Shown: in pieces, positions 37,122 through 45,790 of the stretch
Numbering within the stretch: the first letter of the stretch is position 1
How the letters are laid out: every line of letters starts with the position of its first letter
Source of the DNA: Vibrio crassostreae
GTDB lineage: Bacteria > Pseudomonadota > Gammaproteobacteria > Enterobacterales > Vibrionaceae
Assembly: GCF_024347415.1 (NCBI RefSeq)
Contig: NZ_AP025476.1
Coordinates: 868,001 to 932,000, forward strand
Length of the DNA: 64,000 nucleotides
Direction of reading: 5' to 3'
Position numbers and translations under genes: made by a program
Notes under the pieces: model-generated
Database searches by the model: none
What the model was told of the DNA's origin: nothing
The model's input: only the letters and a program-made list of their open reading frames with translations

Positions 37122-39002
37122 ATGGCGTCGGATCTTCTGAATGTAGGGGCACAAAGTGTTCTTACCGCTCAGAGACAGCTAAACACCACAGGTCATAACA
37201 TTTCTAACGCCAACACAGAGGGCTATAGCCGCCAATCTGTGATTCAAGGTGTGAATGACCCGCGCCAGTACGGTGGCCAAACCTATGGTATGGGTGTGCA
37301 TGTGGAAAATGTTCGCCGCTCTTGGGACCAATTTGCCGTCAATGAACTTAACCTATCGACAACCAATGCCGCCAACAAAGGTGATACCGAAGCCAACCTA
37401 GATATGCTGTCGGGCATGTTGTCATCGGTTGCTTCGAAGAAGATCCCAGAAAACCTCAACGAGTGGTTTGACTCGGTTAAAACATTGGCCGATACACCGA
37501 ATGATGTTGGTGCGCGAAAGGTTGTATTAGAAAAGGCTGGGCTATTAACTAAAACGTTGAACGAATTTCATGAAACAGTTCGCCAACAGTCTGATTCTAC
37601 CAATAAAAAGTTAGATATGGGTATCGAGCGAGTTAACCAACTGGCTTACGAGATCCGTGACGTACAACGCTTAATGATGCGAACTCCTGGGCCACATAAC
37701 GACCTTCGAGATCAGCACGAAAAGCTTATTAATGAGCTGTCTGGTTATACCAAAGTCACGGTAACTCCGCGCTCAAACGCCGAAGGATTTAACGTCCATA
37801 TCGGTAATGGCCATACCTTGGTTTCAGGTAGTGAAGCAAGCCAACTGAAAATGGTTGATGGCTTGCCCGATGCGCATCAGCGTCGCTTGGCGATTGTTGA
37901 AGGGAAGTCTTTAAAACCGATCACCAGCAGTGATATCGACGGAAAAATCGGTGCCATGTTAGACATGCGAGACGAGCATATTCCAGCAATCATGGATGAG
38001 CTTGGTCGTTTGGCGACGGCGTTTTCGTACAAGGTAAATAGTCTTCAAGAGCAAGGTTTGGATCTCAACGGCAACGTAGGCCAAGATATTTTCACCGATG
38101 TGAACTCAGAGCTGGTGGCAAAATCTCGTGTCACGGCTAGTGGGCAGTCAACAGCGGATGTTGCGGTATATATCGATGACACCTCTGCCTTAAAAGGTGG
38201 TGAGTACGGCCTTAAGTATGACGGCAGTGATTATGTCGTGACTAAGCCGAATGGCGAAACCGTTAAGGTGACGACCGACTCTAGTGGTAACGCTTTTTAT
38301 CTTGATGGCATGCGAGTGGAAATACGTAATCCTCCTGAACTTGGCGAGAAGTTATTACTGCGCCCTACGCGCAACTTTGCTGCGCAGATTCAGATGGAAA
38401 CTAAAGACCCTAGAGATATTGCCGCACAAAGTTATGAGGCATCGACCACCTTTGCTAAAGGCACTGCGGGGTTCAAAATTTTAGCGGCTGGCCAATTACG
38501 TGAGTTCGAAGTGGTTGTATCGCCAAAGGGTGAGCAATTTGCTGTGACGGATCCAAAGGGCAACATTTTAATGCAGCCGCAACCGTATCCGCCACAAGGG
38601 CCTGTGACCATCAATGGCACCACCTTTGAGCTAACAGCCGGTGCGGTGGCAAACGATAAATTTACGGCAAACCTTGTCCCATCAGAAGGCGATAACGGAA
38701 ACCTACGTAAGCTACAAGATCTCCAAACAGGTAAGATCTTGAATGATGGTGAGTCTACGATTTTAGACCTTTACCACAATTTGAACACCAATACGGGCTT
38801 GAAGTCTTCCACGGCAAATCGCTTGAGTGATATCGCGACGCTAGAAAAGCAGTCAGCTCAAGAACGTATTGCTTCGATTTCGGGGGTTAACCTCGATGAA
38901 GAAGCGGCAAATATGATGAAATTTCAACAAGCGTATATGGCTTCGTCACGCATCATGCAAGCAGCCAACGATACGTTTAACACCATTTTGGCTCTGAGAT
39001 AG
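37122..39002 (+). CDS. flgK: Hook-filament junction protein FlgK
   Basis: FlgK is the first hook-associated protein (HAP1), linking hook to filament. The 626 residues, typical of Vibrio, carry the axial N-terminus (AQRQLNTTGHNISNANTEGY) and the C-terminal FQQAYMASSRIMQAANDTFN. The middle holds the variable surface domains. It is exported with FlgN as chaperone. flgL starts ten bases later. Confidence 0.97.
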   Translation: MASDLLNVGAQSVLTAQRQLNTTGHNISNANTEGYSRQSVIQGVNDPRQYGGQTYGMGVHVENVRRSWDQFAVNELNLSTTNAANKGDTEANLDMLSGMLSSVASKKIPENLNEWFDSVKTLADTPNDVGARKVVLEKAGLLTKTLNEFHETVRQQSDSTNKKLDMGIERVNQLAYEIRDVQRLMMRTPGPHNDLRDQHEKLINELSGYTKVTVTPRSNAEGFNVHIGNGHTLVSGSEASQLKMVDGLPDAHQRRLAIVEGKSLKPITSSDIDGKIGAMLDMRDEHIPAIMDELGRLATAFSYKVNSLQEQGLDLNGNVGQDIFTDVNSELVAKSRVTASGQSTADVAVYIDDTSALKGGEYGLKYDGSDYVVTKPNGETVKVTTDSSGNAFYLDGMRVEIRNPPELGEKLLLRPTRNFAAQIQMETKDPRDIAAQSYEASTTFAKGTAGFKILAAGQLREFEVVVSPKGEQFAVTDPKGNILMQPQPYPPQGPVTINGTTFELTAGAVANDKFTANLVPSEGDNGNLRKLQDLQTGKILNDGESTILDLYHNLNTNTGLKSSTANRLSDIATLEKQSAQERIASISGVNLDEEAANMMKFQQAYMASSRIMQAANDTFNTILALR

Positions 39003-39012
39003 GAAGGTATAA

Positions 39013-40203
39013 ATGTTGAATCGCATCTCTAGCTTCCACAATTATCAGTCAGTACAAAACGACTTGCGCCGCCAAGAGAACAAGGTGCATCACAACCAAG
39101 CGCAGCTCGCTTCTGGTAAGAAGTTGCAGTCGCCGAGTGATGACCCATTGGCGACGCACTATTTACAGAATATTGGTCAGCAGTCAGAGCAGCTTAAACA
39201 GTATGTAGATGCGATTACTTTAGTAAGAAACCGTCTTGAACATCATGAGGTATTGGTCTCCAACACTGAAGGCTTTGCTGATGAAGCAAAACGAACCGTG
39301 ATGGAAATGATCAACGGTGCACTTTCTCCAGAAGACCGCTTAGCTAAGAAGCGTGAAATTCAAGAACTGGCGAATAACTTTCTGCATTTAGCCAACTCTC
39401 AAGATGAGTCGGGTAACTACACATTTGCGGGTACTAAACCAAAGAACCAACCTTTCTTTCGAGATAATGAAGGGAACGTGACTTACCAAGGTGATGACTA
39501 TCAACGCAAGATGCGTGTGGCAAGCAGCTTTGAAATGGCGATGAATGATCCCGGCAGCAAAATGTTTATGGAAATAGACAACCCGTTCGGGGATTACGAG
39601 CCTCAATATGAGCTTGAGCCTGCGTCTGAGTTATTGCTCGGGCGTGCGACCAACAGCGATGAAGATGGGTCTACTTATAAAGTGACTTTTGTCGACATGC
39701 AGACGGGTAATTTCGCTTATCAGCTTGAAAAAGACGGTGCAGTGGTTGCAGCAGAAGATTTTGATCCTTCGACAGGCATTGTTTACGAAGGGCTGAATAT
39801 TCAAGTCAAAGGCCAGATCACTAAGGGTGACTCTATCACCTTAGAGCCGAGAGAGACATTCTCTATCTTTGATACGTTCAAAGAGGCGGCAGAACAGGCA
39901 GAAAACCCTGTGTCGGATGCATCGGCAACGGCGAAATTGCACCAAGTAACAGAAGAGTTCCATGCTGCGTTTATCCATTTAACTAAGGCGAGAACCGATG
40001 TCGGTGCACGCTTGAGTACCTTGGATATTCAAGAGCAACAACATGAAGATTTTAAGTTATCTTTGGCGAAAGCAAAAAGCAACTTTGAAGACTTAGATTA
40101 TTCGAAAGCCATCATTGAATTCAATGAAAACTCTCGAGCACTCCAAGCTTCACAACAAGCGTTTGGCAAAACAAAAGACCTGACCTTGTTTAATTATATT
40201 TAA
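39013..40203 (+). CDS. flgL: Hook-filament junction protein FlgL
   Basis: FlgL is the second junction protein (HAP3), flagellin-like at both ends. The 396 residues show the N-terminal helices (NDLRRQENKVHHNQAQLASG, GKKLQSPSDDP) and the C-terminal helix (FEDLDYSKAIIEFNENSRAL). GGAAGG lies before the start. Confidence 0.96.
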   Translation: MLNRISSFHNYQSVQNDLRRQENKVHHNQAQLASGKKLQSPSDDPLATHYLQNIGQQSEQLKQYVDAITLVRNRLEHHEVLVSNTEGFADEAKRTVMEMINGALSPEDRLAKKREIQELANNFLHLANSQDESGNYTFAGTKPKNQPFFRDNEGNVTYQGDDYQRKMRVASSFEMAMNDPGSKMFMEIDNPFGDYEPQYELEPASELLLGRATNSDEDGSTYKVTFVDMQTGNFAYQLEKDGAVVAAEDFDPSTGIVYEGLNIQVKGQITKGDSITLEPRETFSIFDTFKEAAEQAENPVSDASATAKLHQVTEEFHAAFIHLTKARTDVGARLSTLDIQEQQHEDFKLSLAKAKSNFEDLDYSKAIIEFNENSRALQASQQAFGKTKDLTLFNYI

Positions 40204-40623
40204 TGATCAATCGGTATTTAGTGGTGAGCTGCTGTTCATCACGGAGTCGATTCTTTGCCTTATGTGCTATGCCATACGTGCGAATGACTTCAATACTTGC
40301 CGCTTTTTTATACGAAACGTTTTGTTTTTCAAGATAGCGGCAAAAAACGGCAATCAGGAGGGTATACGTTGTTTCACCCTCAAAGAACAAACAATCATAA
40401 TCGCGTTTAATTTTTTGTAAGTTTTTGATTTTTATTTAATTAAAAAATTATTTATACAAAATTAAACTTGGCATACAACTTGTATCTGTGTTGGTTATAA
40501 ATGATTAATACAGATCTTAAACCCTGAATAGGGTTTATCGAGTAATACACGGTCAGTGCTTATCCATATGAGAGTAAAGCTGGCCGCTTCGCAGAAAGTT
40601 TGCGAACTCATAAGGAGAGCAAA
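40204..40623. other. Gap between flgL and the first flagellin: promoter and structured leader, no convincing gene
   Basis: The 420 bases hold a variant sigma-54 site (40468-40484) and two perfect hairpins (40518-40537 and 40588-40606) in the presumed flagellin leader. A 66-codon minus-strand frame (40190-40390) starts only with TTG, overlaps flgL and has no ribosome binding site, so I do not call it. Bases 40391-40467 are very A/T rich. Confidence 0.6.
40468..40484 (+). promoter_or_regulatory. Variant sigma-54 promoter of the first flagellin gene
   Basis: TTGGCATACAACTTGTA keeps the -24 TTGGCA block and ten-base spacing but has GT instead of GC at -12. No sigma-28 site is visible before this gene, unlike the other two flagellins. 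One Vibrio flagellin (flaA of V. cholerae) is known to be sigma-54 dependent. Confidence 0.55.
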
Positions 40624-41760
40624 ATGGCTATCAATGTAAGCACTAACGTATCTGCTATGACAGCACAACGTTACCTGAATAAAGCGTCTAATGACTTAGC
40701 GACTTCTATGGAGCGTTTGTCATCTGGTCACAAGATCAACAGCGCGAAAGATGATGCAGCAGGTCTGCAAATCTCGAACCGCTTAACGGCTCAATCTCGT
40801 GGCCTTGATGTAGCAATGCGTAATGCTAACGACGGTATTTCGATTGCTCAAACCGCTGAAGGCGCGATGAATGAATCAACCAACGTACTGCAACGTATGC
40901 GTGATCTAGCGATTCAATCATCAAACGGCACTAACTCTCCAGCAGAGCGTACTGCACTGAACGAAGAGTCAATGGCACTTCAAGATGAGCTTAACCGTAT
41001 CGCGGAAACAACCTCTTTTGGTGGTCGTCGTCTGCTGAACGGTTCATTTGGTGAAGCGTCGTTCCAGATTGGTTCTAACTCTGGTGAAGCGATGATCATG
41101 GCGTTGACTAGCATTCGTGCCGATGATTTCCGCATGGGTGGTACTACGTTTGATTCAGAAAACGCGAAAGACAAAGATTGGCAAGTGCCGCCAACCGCAA
41201 GCGATCTTAAATTCGAATTTAAGACTAAAGCGGGCGAAGACATCATTCTAGATATCAACACCAAAGTGGGTGATGATATTGAAGAACTGGCGACTTACAT
41301 TAATGGTCAATCTGATCTAGTGAACGCATCGGTTACCGATGAAGGTCGTTTACAACTGTTCGTTGCTGAACCTGACCTTGAAGGTGCAATGTCGATCTCT
41401 GGTGGCCTAGCGTCTGAGCTAGGAATTAAGAGTGAAGGCCGCGCAACCTCTGTTCAAGATGTTAGCTTAACTAGCGTTGCAGGTTCACAGAACGCAATCA
41501 GTGTGATTGATTCTGCAATGAAGTACGTAGATTCACAGCGTGCTGATTTGGGTGCGAAACAGAACCGTCTAAGCCACAGTATTAATAACTTGGCAAACGT
41601 ACAAGAGAACGTAGACGCTTCTAACAGCCGAATCAAAGATACGGACTTTGCGAAAGAGACGACGCAAATGACCAAGTCACAAATTCTGCAACAAGCAGGT
41701 ACTTCGATACTTGCTCAAGCAAAACAGTTGCCTAACTCTGCAATGACATTGTTGCAATAG
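40624..41760 (+). CDS. Flagellin, copy 1
   Basis: This filament subunit has 378 residues from ATG 40624, which has a strong AAGGAG site. The open frame reaches a few codons further upstream but begins without a ribosome binding site. The D0/D1 ends are typical ([39 protein letters not shown]). It is the most divergent of the three here in the middle region and in its last residues ([11 protein letters not shown], not LSLLG). By place next to flgL and by promoter type it may correspond to the sigma-54-driven major flagellin FlaA; letters differ between Vibrio species so none is given. Confidence 0.95.
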   Translation: MAINVSTNVSAMTAQRYLNKASNDLATSMERLSSGHKINSAKDDAAGLQISNRLTAQSRGLDVAMRNANDGISIAQTAEGAMNESTNVLQRMRDLAIQSSNGTNSPAERTALNEESMALQDELNRIAETTSFGGRRLLNGSFGEASFQIGSNSGEAMIMALTSIRADDFRMGGTTFDSENAKDKDWQVPPTASDLKFEFKTKAGEDIILDINTKVGDDIEELATYINGQSDLVNASVTDEGRLQLFVAEPDLEGAMSISGGLASELGIKSEGRATSVQDVSLTSVAGSQNAISVIDSAMKYVDSQRADLGAKQNRLSHSINNLANVQENVDASNSRIKDTDFAKETTQMTKSQILQQAGTSILAQAKQLPNSAMTLLQ

Positions 41761-41952
41761 TTATTGGTTGAACTTGTTGCTCGTGTTCAGACGTGAGCCA
41801 TGCAGCAAGGGAAACTGGCAAGCATACTTACTATTGAGTGTTTAGCTCTCTCATCTCTCACCTGCTATCCATTTTTACGGTAAGAATGCAACGGCGAGTC
41901 GGAAATGTGTTCATTTCTCGATGATCTCCACACAGGCTCTGACGCGCCAACT

Positions 41953-41986
41953 AGCCCCGGTTCTCTCAAAGGAAAAGGGGCTTTTT
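41953..41986 (+). terminator. Terminator downstream of flagellin 1
   Basis: AGCCCC pairs with GGGGCT across a loop of 18 bases and is followed by a T run. A nested GGAAAA...TTTTCC pairing is also possible. It lies about 190 bases past the stop. Confidence 0.65.
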
Positions 41987-42300
41987 CCTTTCTGTGTTTC
42001 TTGTTTTTGCTACTTACTTCCCTGCGAATTTTCTCGCTCTACCTTTCTTAGATCTCTATTTGACGGCTCTTCTTCACGACAAATAATTTCATCTATTGCA
42101 CAAGATTTGCCTACCCCAGAGATCTTTGGTGATTGATCATTTCTCCACCTTGACTAATTTAGACGGCGATTCGTACGTTTTTTAAACAGGTTAAAATCTT
42201 TTTTCAATTGAAATCTATCTCTGTAATAGAAAGTGATGAAAATTAAGTTATTGATAAATATTAGATTAATAATTTTTTTGTGGTTTTTTAAAAGTTTTTC
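41987..42300. other. A/T-rich gap before flagellin 2
   Basis: This part of the 649-base space between flagellins 1 and 2 holds no supported gene. A 71-codon plus-strand frame (41921-42136) spans the terminator and is judged chance. The last 120 bases are strongly A/T rich and lead into the sigma-28 promoter. Confidence 0.6.
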
Positions 42301-42327
42301 TAAAGCTTCTGAATTTCGCGCCGTTAT
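42301..42327 (+). promoter_or_regulatory. Sigma-28 (FliA) promoter of flagellin 2
   Basis: TAAA, exactly 15 bases, then GCCGTTAT. This matches the Vibrio sigma-28 consensus (TAAA-N15-GCCGWTAA). The leader from here to the ATG is about 75 bases and contains a GGTTTTCCGA/TCGGAAACC hairpin at 42355-42377. Confidence 0.88.
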
Positions 42328-42409
42328 TAAAAGTAACTTTGAGAGAACTACTTTGGTTTTCCGAGACGTCGGAAACCGCTATACCGGAAAATCAATTGGA
42401 GAAATCACC

Positions 42410-43543
42410 ATGGCAGTGAATGTAAATACAAACGTTTCAGCGATGACAGCGCAACGTTACCTAAACAACGCAAACAGCGCACAACAAACATCAATGGAGC
42501 GTCTAGCTTCAGGCTCAAAAATCAACAGCGCAAAAGATGACGCTGCGGGTCTACAAATCTCTAACCGTTTGAATGTTCAGAGCCGCGGCCTTGATGTTGC
42601 TGTACGTAACGCGAATGACGGTATCTCTATTGCACAAACTGCTGAAGGTGCAATGAACGAGACAACGAACATCCTGCAACGTATGCGTGATTTGTCTTTA
42701 CAATCTTCAAACGGCTCAAACTCAAAATCTGAGCGTGTAGCGATTCAAGAAGAAGTAACAGCACTGAACGACGAACTAAACCGTATCGCGGAAACGACGT
42801 CTTTTGGTGGCAACAAGCTGCTTAACGGTACTCACGGTACTAAATCATTCCAAATCGGTGCGGATAACGGTGAAGCGGTAATGCTTCAACTGAAAGACAT
42901 GCGCTCTGATAATGCTCAGATGGGTGGTAAGAGCTACCAAACTGAGAACGCGAAAGACAAAGATTGGAACGTTCAAGCTGGCTCTAACGACCTAAAACTG
43001 TCGTTCACTGATAACTTCGGTCAAGCACAAGAAATCGACATCAGCGCAAAAGCGGGTGACGACATCGAAGAGCTAGCAACGTACATCAACGGTCAACAAG
43101 ACTCTGTGAAAGCGTCTGTAACTGAAGATGGTAAGCTACAAATGTTTACTGGTAACAACAAAGTTGAAGGTGAAGTGGCATTCTCTGGTAGCCTTGCTGG
43201 CGAACTAGGCATGCAACCTGGCAAAGACGTAACGGTTGATACTATCGACGTAACGTCTGTTGGCGGAGCACAAGAATCTGTAGCAGTAATCGATGCGGCA
43301 CTTAAGTACGTAGACAGCCACCGTGCTGAGCTAGGTGCTTTCCAAAACCGTTTCGACCACGCTATCAGCAACTTAGACAACATTAACGAGAACGTTAACG
43401 CATCTAAGAGCCGTATTAAAGATACCGACTTCGCGAAAGAAACGACTCAGATGACTAAGTCTCAGATCCTTTCTCAAGCTTCAAGCTCGATTCTTGCTCA
43501 AGCGAAGCAAGCACCGAACTCGGCACTTAGCCTACTAGGTTAA
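42410..43543 (+). CDS. Flagellin, copy 2
   Basis: This filament subunit has 377 residues from ATG 42410 ([15 protein letters not shown]), preceded by TTGGAG. The frame extends 59 codons upstream through the promoter; those codons are not flagellin-like and are excluded. D0/D1 regions are near-identical to flagellin 3 ([37 protein letters not shown]). Export and assembly need FliS and the FliD cap encoded downstream. Strong codon bias indicates high expression. Confidence 0.96.
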   Translation: MAVNVNTNVSAMTAQRYLNNANSAQQTSMERLASGSKINSAKDDAAGLQISNRLNVQSRGLDVAVRNANDGISIAQTAEGAMNETTNILQRMRDLSLQSSNGSNSKSERVAIQEEVTALNDELNRIAETTSFGGNKLLNGTHGTKSFQIGADNGEAVMLQLKDMRSDNAQMGGKSYQTENAKDKDWNVQAGSNDLKLSFTDNFGQAQEIDISAKAGDDIEELATYINGQQDSVKASVTEDGKLQMFTGNNKVEGEVAFSGSLAGELGMQPGKDVTVDTIDVTSVGGAQESVAVIDAALKYVDSHRAELGAFQNRFDHAISNLDNINENVNASKSRIKDTDFAKETTQMTKSQILSQASSSILAQAKQAPNSALSLLG

Positions 43544-43642
43544 TCGATTAAAAAGCCACGTTGACTATAAGTATTTTTGATCATAAGCGTTAGCGTTAGG
43601 CTTCCACAAATTAGCTCGTGGTGAGAGATGAGCGCTAAACAG

Positions 43643-43666
43643 ACCCAGCTTCGGCTGGGTTTTTTA
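43643..43666 (+). terminator. Terminator after flagellin 2
   Basis: ACCCAGC, a TTCG tetraloop, GCTGGGT, then six T residues. The UUCG loop makes this an unusually stable hairpin. Confidence 0.93.
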
Positions 43667-43729
43667 TTGCCTGAAATTTGGTGAAGGTGTATTTGGAAAA
43701 GTGTAGTGCGGGTAAACAGAAGCAAAAGC

Positions 43730-43839
43730 GAGATTCCCTATCACGCTCGTTCCTCACTGTAGGGAATTACGGTGTGCAAATAACTAAAACAGTAATTCGT
43801 CATCCCAGAATCGAGTAGAACGAGATATCAGGGATCTCT
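43730..43839. repeat. Nested palindromic intergenic element
   Basis: Two arms of about 42 bases (43730-43771 and 43798-43839) are imperfect inverted copies around a central spacer. Blocks pair in order: GAGAT-CCC with GGGATCTC, CTCGTTC with GAACGAG, and GGGA with TCCC. The shape suggests a dispersed miniature repeat, but only one copy is in the window. The rest of the 587-base flagellin 2-3 gap holds the terminator and the sigma-28 promoter. Confidence 0.7.
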
Positions 43840-43974
43840 TTTGGTTTTATATTCAACACCACGCTCAATAATCAAGAAAACGGGAAACTTTAGCGAATGT
43901 CGCCCTATTAATTGAAGCCCGATCACACTTTCCTTTGTTGTTGAAAAGAATATGAAAAAAAGCGCATTTTTTAT

Positions 43975-44001
43975 TAAAGCTTCTAATTAAGGGGCCGTTA
44001 A
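43975..44001 (+). promoter_or_regulatory. Sigma-28 (FliA) promoter of flagellin 3
   Basis: TAAA-N15-GCCGTTAA, a perfect spacing match. The leader is about 120 bases long. AGGTGAGAG occurs twice in it (44034-44042 and 44083-44091). Confidence 0.9.
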
Positions 44002-44130
44002 AGGGATTGAGAGAAATGATATGTACCAATGTAAGGTGAGAGAGACACTGGTGCATAAACAAAATTGACATGTATTTGTGTGAGGTGAGAGTCACATAAG
44101 TACATTAAAAATGCCTAAAGGAGATCAACT

Positions 44131-45261
44131 ATGGCGATTAATGTAAGCACAAATGTGTCTGCAATGACGGCTCAGCGCTACCTAAATAGCGCGGCTGAAG
44201 GTACTCAAAAATCAATGGAGCGTTTGTCTTCTGGCTATAAAATCAATAGCGCAAAAGATGATGCTGCTGGCCTACAAATCTCTAACCGCTTAACGTCGCA
44301 AAGCCGTGGCCTAGATATGGCTGTGAAAAACGCGAATGACGGTATCTCTATTGCACAGACAGCTGAAGGTGCAATGAATGAGTCAACCAACATTCTGCAA
44401 CGTATGCGTGACCTTTCTCTTCAATCTTCAAATGGTTCAAACAGCAAATCTGAACGTGTTGCGATCCAAGAAGAAGTCTCTGCTCTAAATACAGAACTTA
44501 ACCGTATTGCTGAAACGACCTCTTTTGGTGGTAATAAGCTTCTTAACGGTACTTACGGCAGCCAATCTTTCCAAATCGGTGCAGATTCTGGTGAAGCAGT
44601 AATGCTGACTATGAACAACATGCGTACCGACACTCAAGACATGGGTGGTAAGAGCTACGGCGTTACAGAAGGCAAAGATGCTTCTTGGCGTGTAGGTGCT
44701 GGTGCTGACTTAACAATCAAATACAACGATAAGTTTGGTGAAGCACAAGAGTTGTCTATTTCTGCGAAGGAAGGCAACGATATGGAAGAGCTAGCAACTT
44801 ACATCAACGGTCAAAGCCAAGATGTTAAAGCGTCGGTAGGCGAAGGCGGTAAACTGCAACTTTTCGCTTCAAGCCAAAAAGTTGATGGTGATGTCGAGTT
44901 CGGTGGCAGTCTTGCTGGTGAACTAGGTATCGGTGCAGGTAAAGACGTTACTGTTAACGATATCGACGTAACATCGGTTGCAGGTGCAAACGAAGCTGTA
45001 TCTATCATTGATGGCGCACTAAAATCTGTTGATAGTAACCGCGCATCTCTTGGTGCTTTCCAAAACCGTTTTGACCATGCAATTAGCAACTTAGATAACA
45101 TTAACGAAAACGTTAATGCGTCTAAGAGCCGTATCAAAGATACCGATTACGCGAAAGAAACAACGGCTATGACTAAGTCTCAAATCCTACAACAGGCGAG
45201 TACTTCTATCCTAGCTCAAGCAAAACAATCACCATCAGCAGCTCTAAGCTTATTGGGCTAA
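44131..45261 (+). CDS. Flagellin, copy 3
   Basis: This filament subunit has 376 residues from ATG 44131, preceded by AAAGGAG. N- and C-terminal D0/D1 regions match copy 2 ([36 protein letters not shown]). The central D2-like part differs from copy 2 by many substitutions, e.g. [21 protein letters not shown]. Multiple flagellins are normal in Vibrio, where one is essential for filament formation and the others are accessory. It lies directly upstream of flaG. Confidence 0.96.
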   Translation: MAINVSTNVSAMTAQRYLNSAAEGTQKSMERLSSGYKINSAKDDAAGLQISNRLTSQSRGLDMAVKNANDGISIAQTAEGAMNESTNILQRMRDLSLQSSNGSNSKSERVAIQEEVSALNTELNRIAETTSFGGNKLLNGTYGSQSFQIGADSGEAVMLTMNNMRTDTQDMGGKSYGVTEGKDASWRVGAGADLTIKYNDKFGEAQELSISAKEGNDMEELATYINGQSQDVKASVGEGGKLQLFASSQKVDGDVEFGGSLAGELGIGAGKDVTVNDIDVTSVAGANEAVSIIDGALKSVDSNRASLGAFQNRFDHAISNLDNINENVNASKSRIKDTDYAKETTAMTKSQILQQASTSILAQAKQSPSAALSLLG

Positions 45262-45283
45262 ACTTACCTCGGTAAGTAGCGGT

Positions 45284-45309
45284 AAACTCTACTCTGGGTA
45301 GAGTTTTAC
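45284..45309 (+). terminator. Hairpin/terminator between flagellin 3 and flaG
   Basis: AAACTCTAC and GTAGAGTTT form a perfect 9-bp stem with a short T run. A second hairpin (ACTTACC/GGTAAGT) precedes it. It may terminate most flagellin transcripts and let some continue into flaG. Confidence 0.6.
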
Positions 45310-45342
45310 TGTATGGCTCGTAAAGGAGGGAGGGAGAGTGTT

Positions 45343-45768
45343 ATGGAAATATCATCCAACGCATCGAACATCCAGCCTTATGGCTCACCTAATGGCATTA
45401 AAATTGCAAGCGATGAAGGTAGTAGTGCGTCGAGTATTTCGCGACTAAAAGAAGCAACATCTTATGGCAAGGTAGAGAAATCGAAAGAGGAAGCTACCGA
45501 AGCAGCGATTCAATTAGCTCAACATAGACAAGAGCTAAATGATCAAGAGCGAGTCAAAATGGTGGAGAAGGTAAACGAGTTTATCTCCTCCCTCAATAAG
45601 GGTGTTGCCTTTAAGGTCGATGAAGAGTCGGGTAGGGATGTGGTGACCATTTATGAGACCACAACCGGTGATATTATTCGCCAAATACCCGATGAAGAAA
45701 TGCTTGAAATTCTAAGACGCCTAGCAGCCCAAAACTCAAATAGTCGAATATTTGAGGTGAAGGTTTAA
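45343..45768 (+). CDS. flaG: Flagellar protein FlaG
   Basis: FlaG is a small protein encoded between flagellin and fliD and implicated in filament length control. I start at ATG 45343 (MEISSNASNIQPY) with a very strong AGGAGGGAGGGAG site, giving 141 residues. The frame's earlier ATG would put the ribosome binding site inside the gene. The conserved C-terminal part includes VAFKVDEESGRDVVTIYE and IRQIPDEEMLEILRRL. Confidence 0.93.
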   Translation: MEISSNASNIQPYGSPNGIKIASDEGSSASSISRLKEATSYGKVEKSKEEATEAAIQLAQHRQELNDQERVKMVEKVNEFISSLNKGVAFKVDEESGRDVVTIYETTTGDIIRQIPDEEMLEILRRLAAQNSNSRIFEVKV

Positions 45769-45790
45769 GTCGTATTATTGAGGTGGTTTA

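Noticed and set aside
40190..40390. 66-codon minus-strand frame between flgL and flagellin 1
   Set aside because: It starts only with TTG, lacks a ribosome binding site, overlaps the flgL end and no family is recognised. A small gene is not excluded.
41921..42136. 71-codon plus-strand frame after flagellin 1
   Set aside because: It spans the terminator, has a Ser/Cys/Phe-rich random-looking composition and no ribosome binding site.
42233..42409. N-terminal extension of flagellin 2
   Set aside because: The extra codons cross the sigma-28 promoter and leader; flagellins start with MAxNVxTN and ATG 42410 has the ribosome binding site.
44074..44095. CRP-like palindrome TGTGA...TCACA in the flagellin 3 leader
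   Set aside because: The half-sites are separated by eight bases rather than six and lie downstream of the promoter.
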